From: Lepidurus packardi
Lineage: Eukaryota; Arthropoda; Branchiopoda; Notostraca; Triopsidae
NCBI GenBank assembly: GCA_023053545.1
Contig: JAKZAN010000005.1
Location: 9,858,001 to 9,922,000 of the forward strand
DNA length: 64,000 nt
Direction: 5' to 3'
Shown here: positions 63,722 to 64,000 of the stretch, one piece after another
Numbering within the stretch: position 1 is the stretch's first letter
Layout of the letters: each line of letters begins with the position of its first letter
Notes under the pieces: generated by a model
Told to the model about the DNA's origin: nothing
What the model saw: the letters and a program-made list of their open reading frames with translations, nothing else
The model's database searches: none
Program-made: the position numbers and the translations under genes

Positions 63722-64000
63722 CTTTACAAATGAAACATACGCAAACTATATTCGTCCTTTTCTTTTAATCTCTTTGTCACCCTTTGCAATTATTCAAACT
63801 TCTTTTTTAGCATATTTTATCAAAACATTTACACTCGACTCATTCGATTTTAATTAGGTTACAGCGTATGGTCTTCTTCCGCTCAACAAAACATTAATTT
63901 AATTACAAGGACTGAATAGCTTGTTTCGTGTGTTCTTTTCATGCATGCGTGTGACACTCTTTTTAGTGTAACGGGGAAGTAGCCCTTGCAGTTAAACAAA

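Overview
This is a nuclear segment of an animal genome, almost certainly an arthropod and probably a small crustacean such as Daphnia. That placement is inference. It rests on split genes with many 55-180 bp GT-AG introns, a DIP-family immunoglobulin gene, a cuticle-free but arthropod-like gene set, a tandem CYP2-clan P450 cluster and a TTAGG-like tract. I see no bacterial, viral or plasmid features. All coding calls below were spliced by eye from open frames, splice signals and phase.

Layout. 1-11269: no recognisable gene; AT-rich DNA with simple repeats, probably 5' flank or upstream introns of the next gene. 11270-20463 (+): a ten-exon DIP-type (Dpr-interacting protein) three-Ig cell-surface protein with an unusual ~140-residue Ser/Ala-rich block inside Ig2. 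20464-28601: a gene desert. 28602-31534 (-): TMEM161 membrane protein, 12 coding exons. 32401-36804 (-): CNOT4, the RING/RRM/CCCH E3 ligase of the CCR4-NOT complex. 37856-40884 (-): a secreted or anchored Cys-rich protein of the arthropod DUF7042/7043/7044 type, with two adjacent homologous 240-nt exons that look mutually exclusive. 41263-42236 (+): a Shisa-like membrane protein, divergent from the previous gene. 42750-44611 (-): cysteine string protein (DNAJC5).

44612-64000 is a P450 cluster built by repeated duplication and inversion. It holds three complete genes (45267-47907 -, 50482-52996 +, 56445-59292 -) and a fourth cut by the window end (61909-63721 -). All share eight exons of nearly identical lengths. 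Between them lie at least six relics: a degenerate 3' half (49351-50068), a tail scrap (53340-53490), an exon-1/intron-1 remnant carrying a 5'-truncated non-LTR retrotransposon with a 13-bp target-site duplication, a deletion-fusion copy (59600-60753), and two orphan first exons facing each other (61149-61227 and 61333-61411). A short conserved core-promoter block lies 54-69 bp upstream of every start codon, including the orphan ones.

The six single genes are unrelated housekeeping or neuronal functions, not a pathway. The P450 cluster is the only functional block. I did not find a clearly new biological system. The best candidates for new biology are the paired alternative exons, the Ig2 insert and the P450 promoter block with orphan exons.
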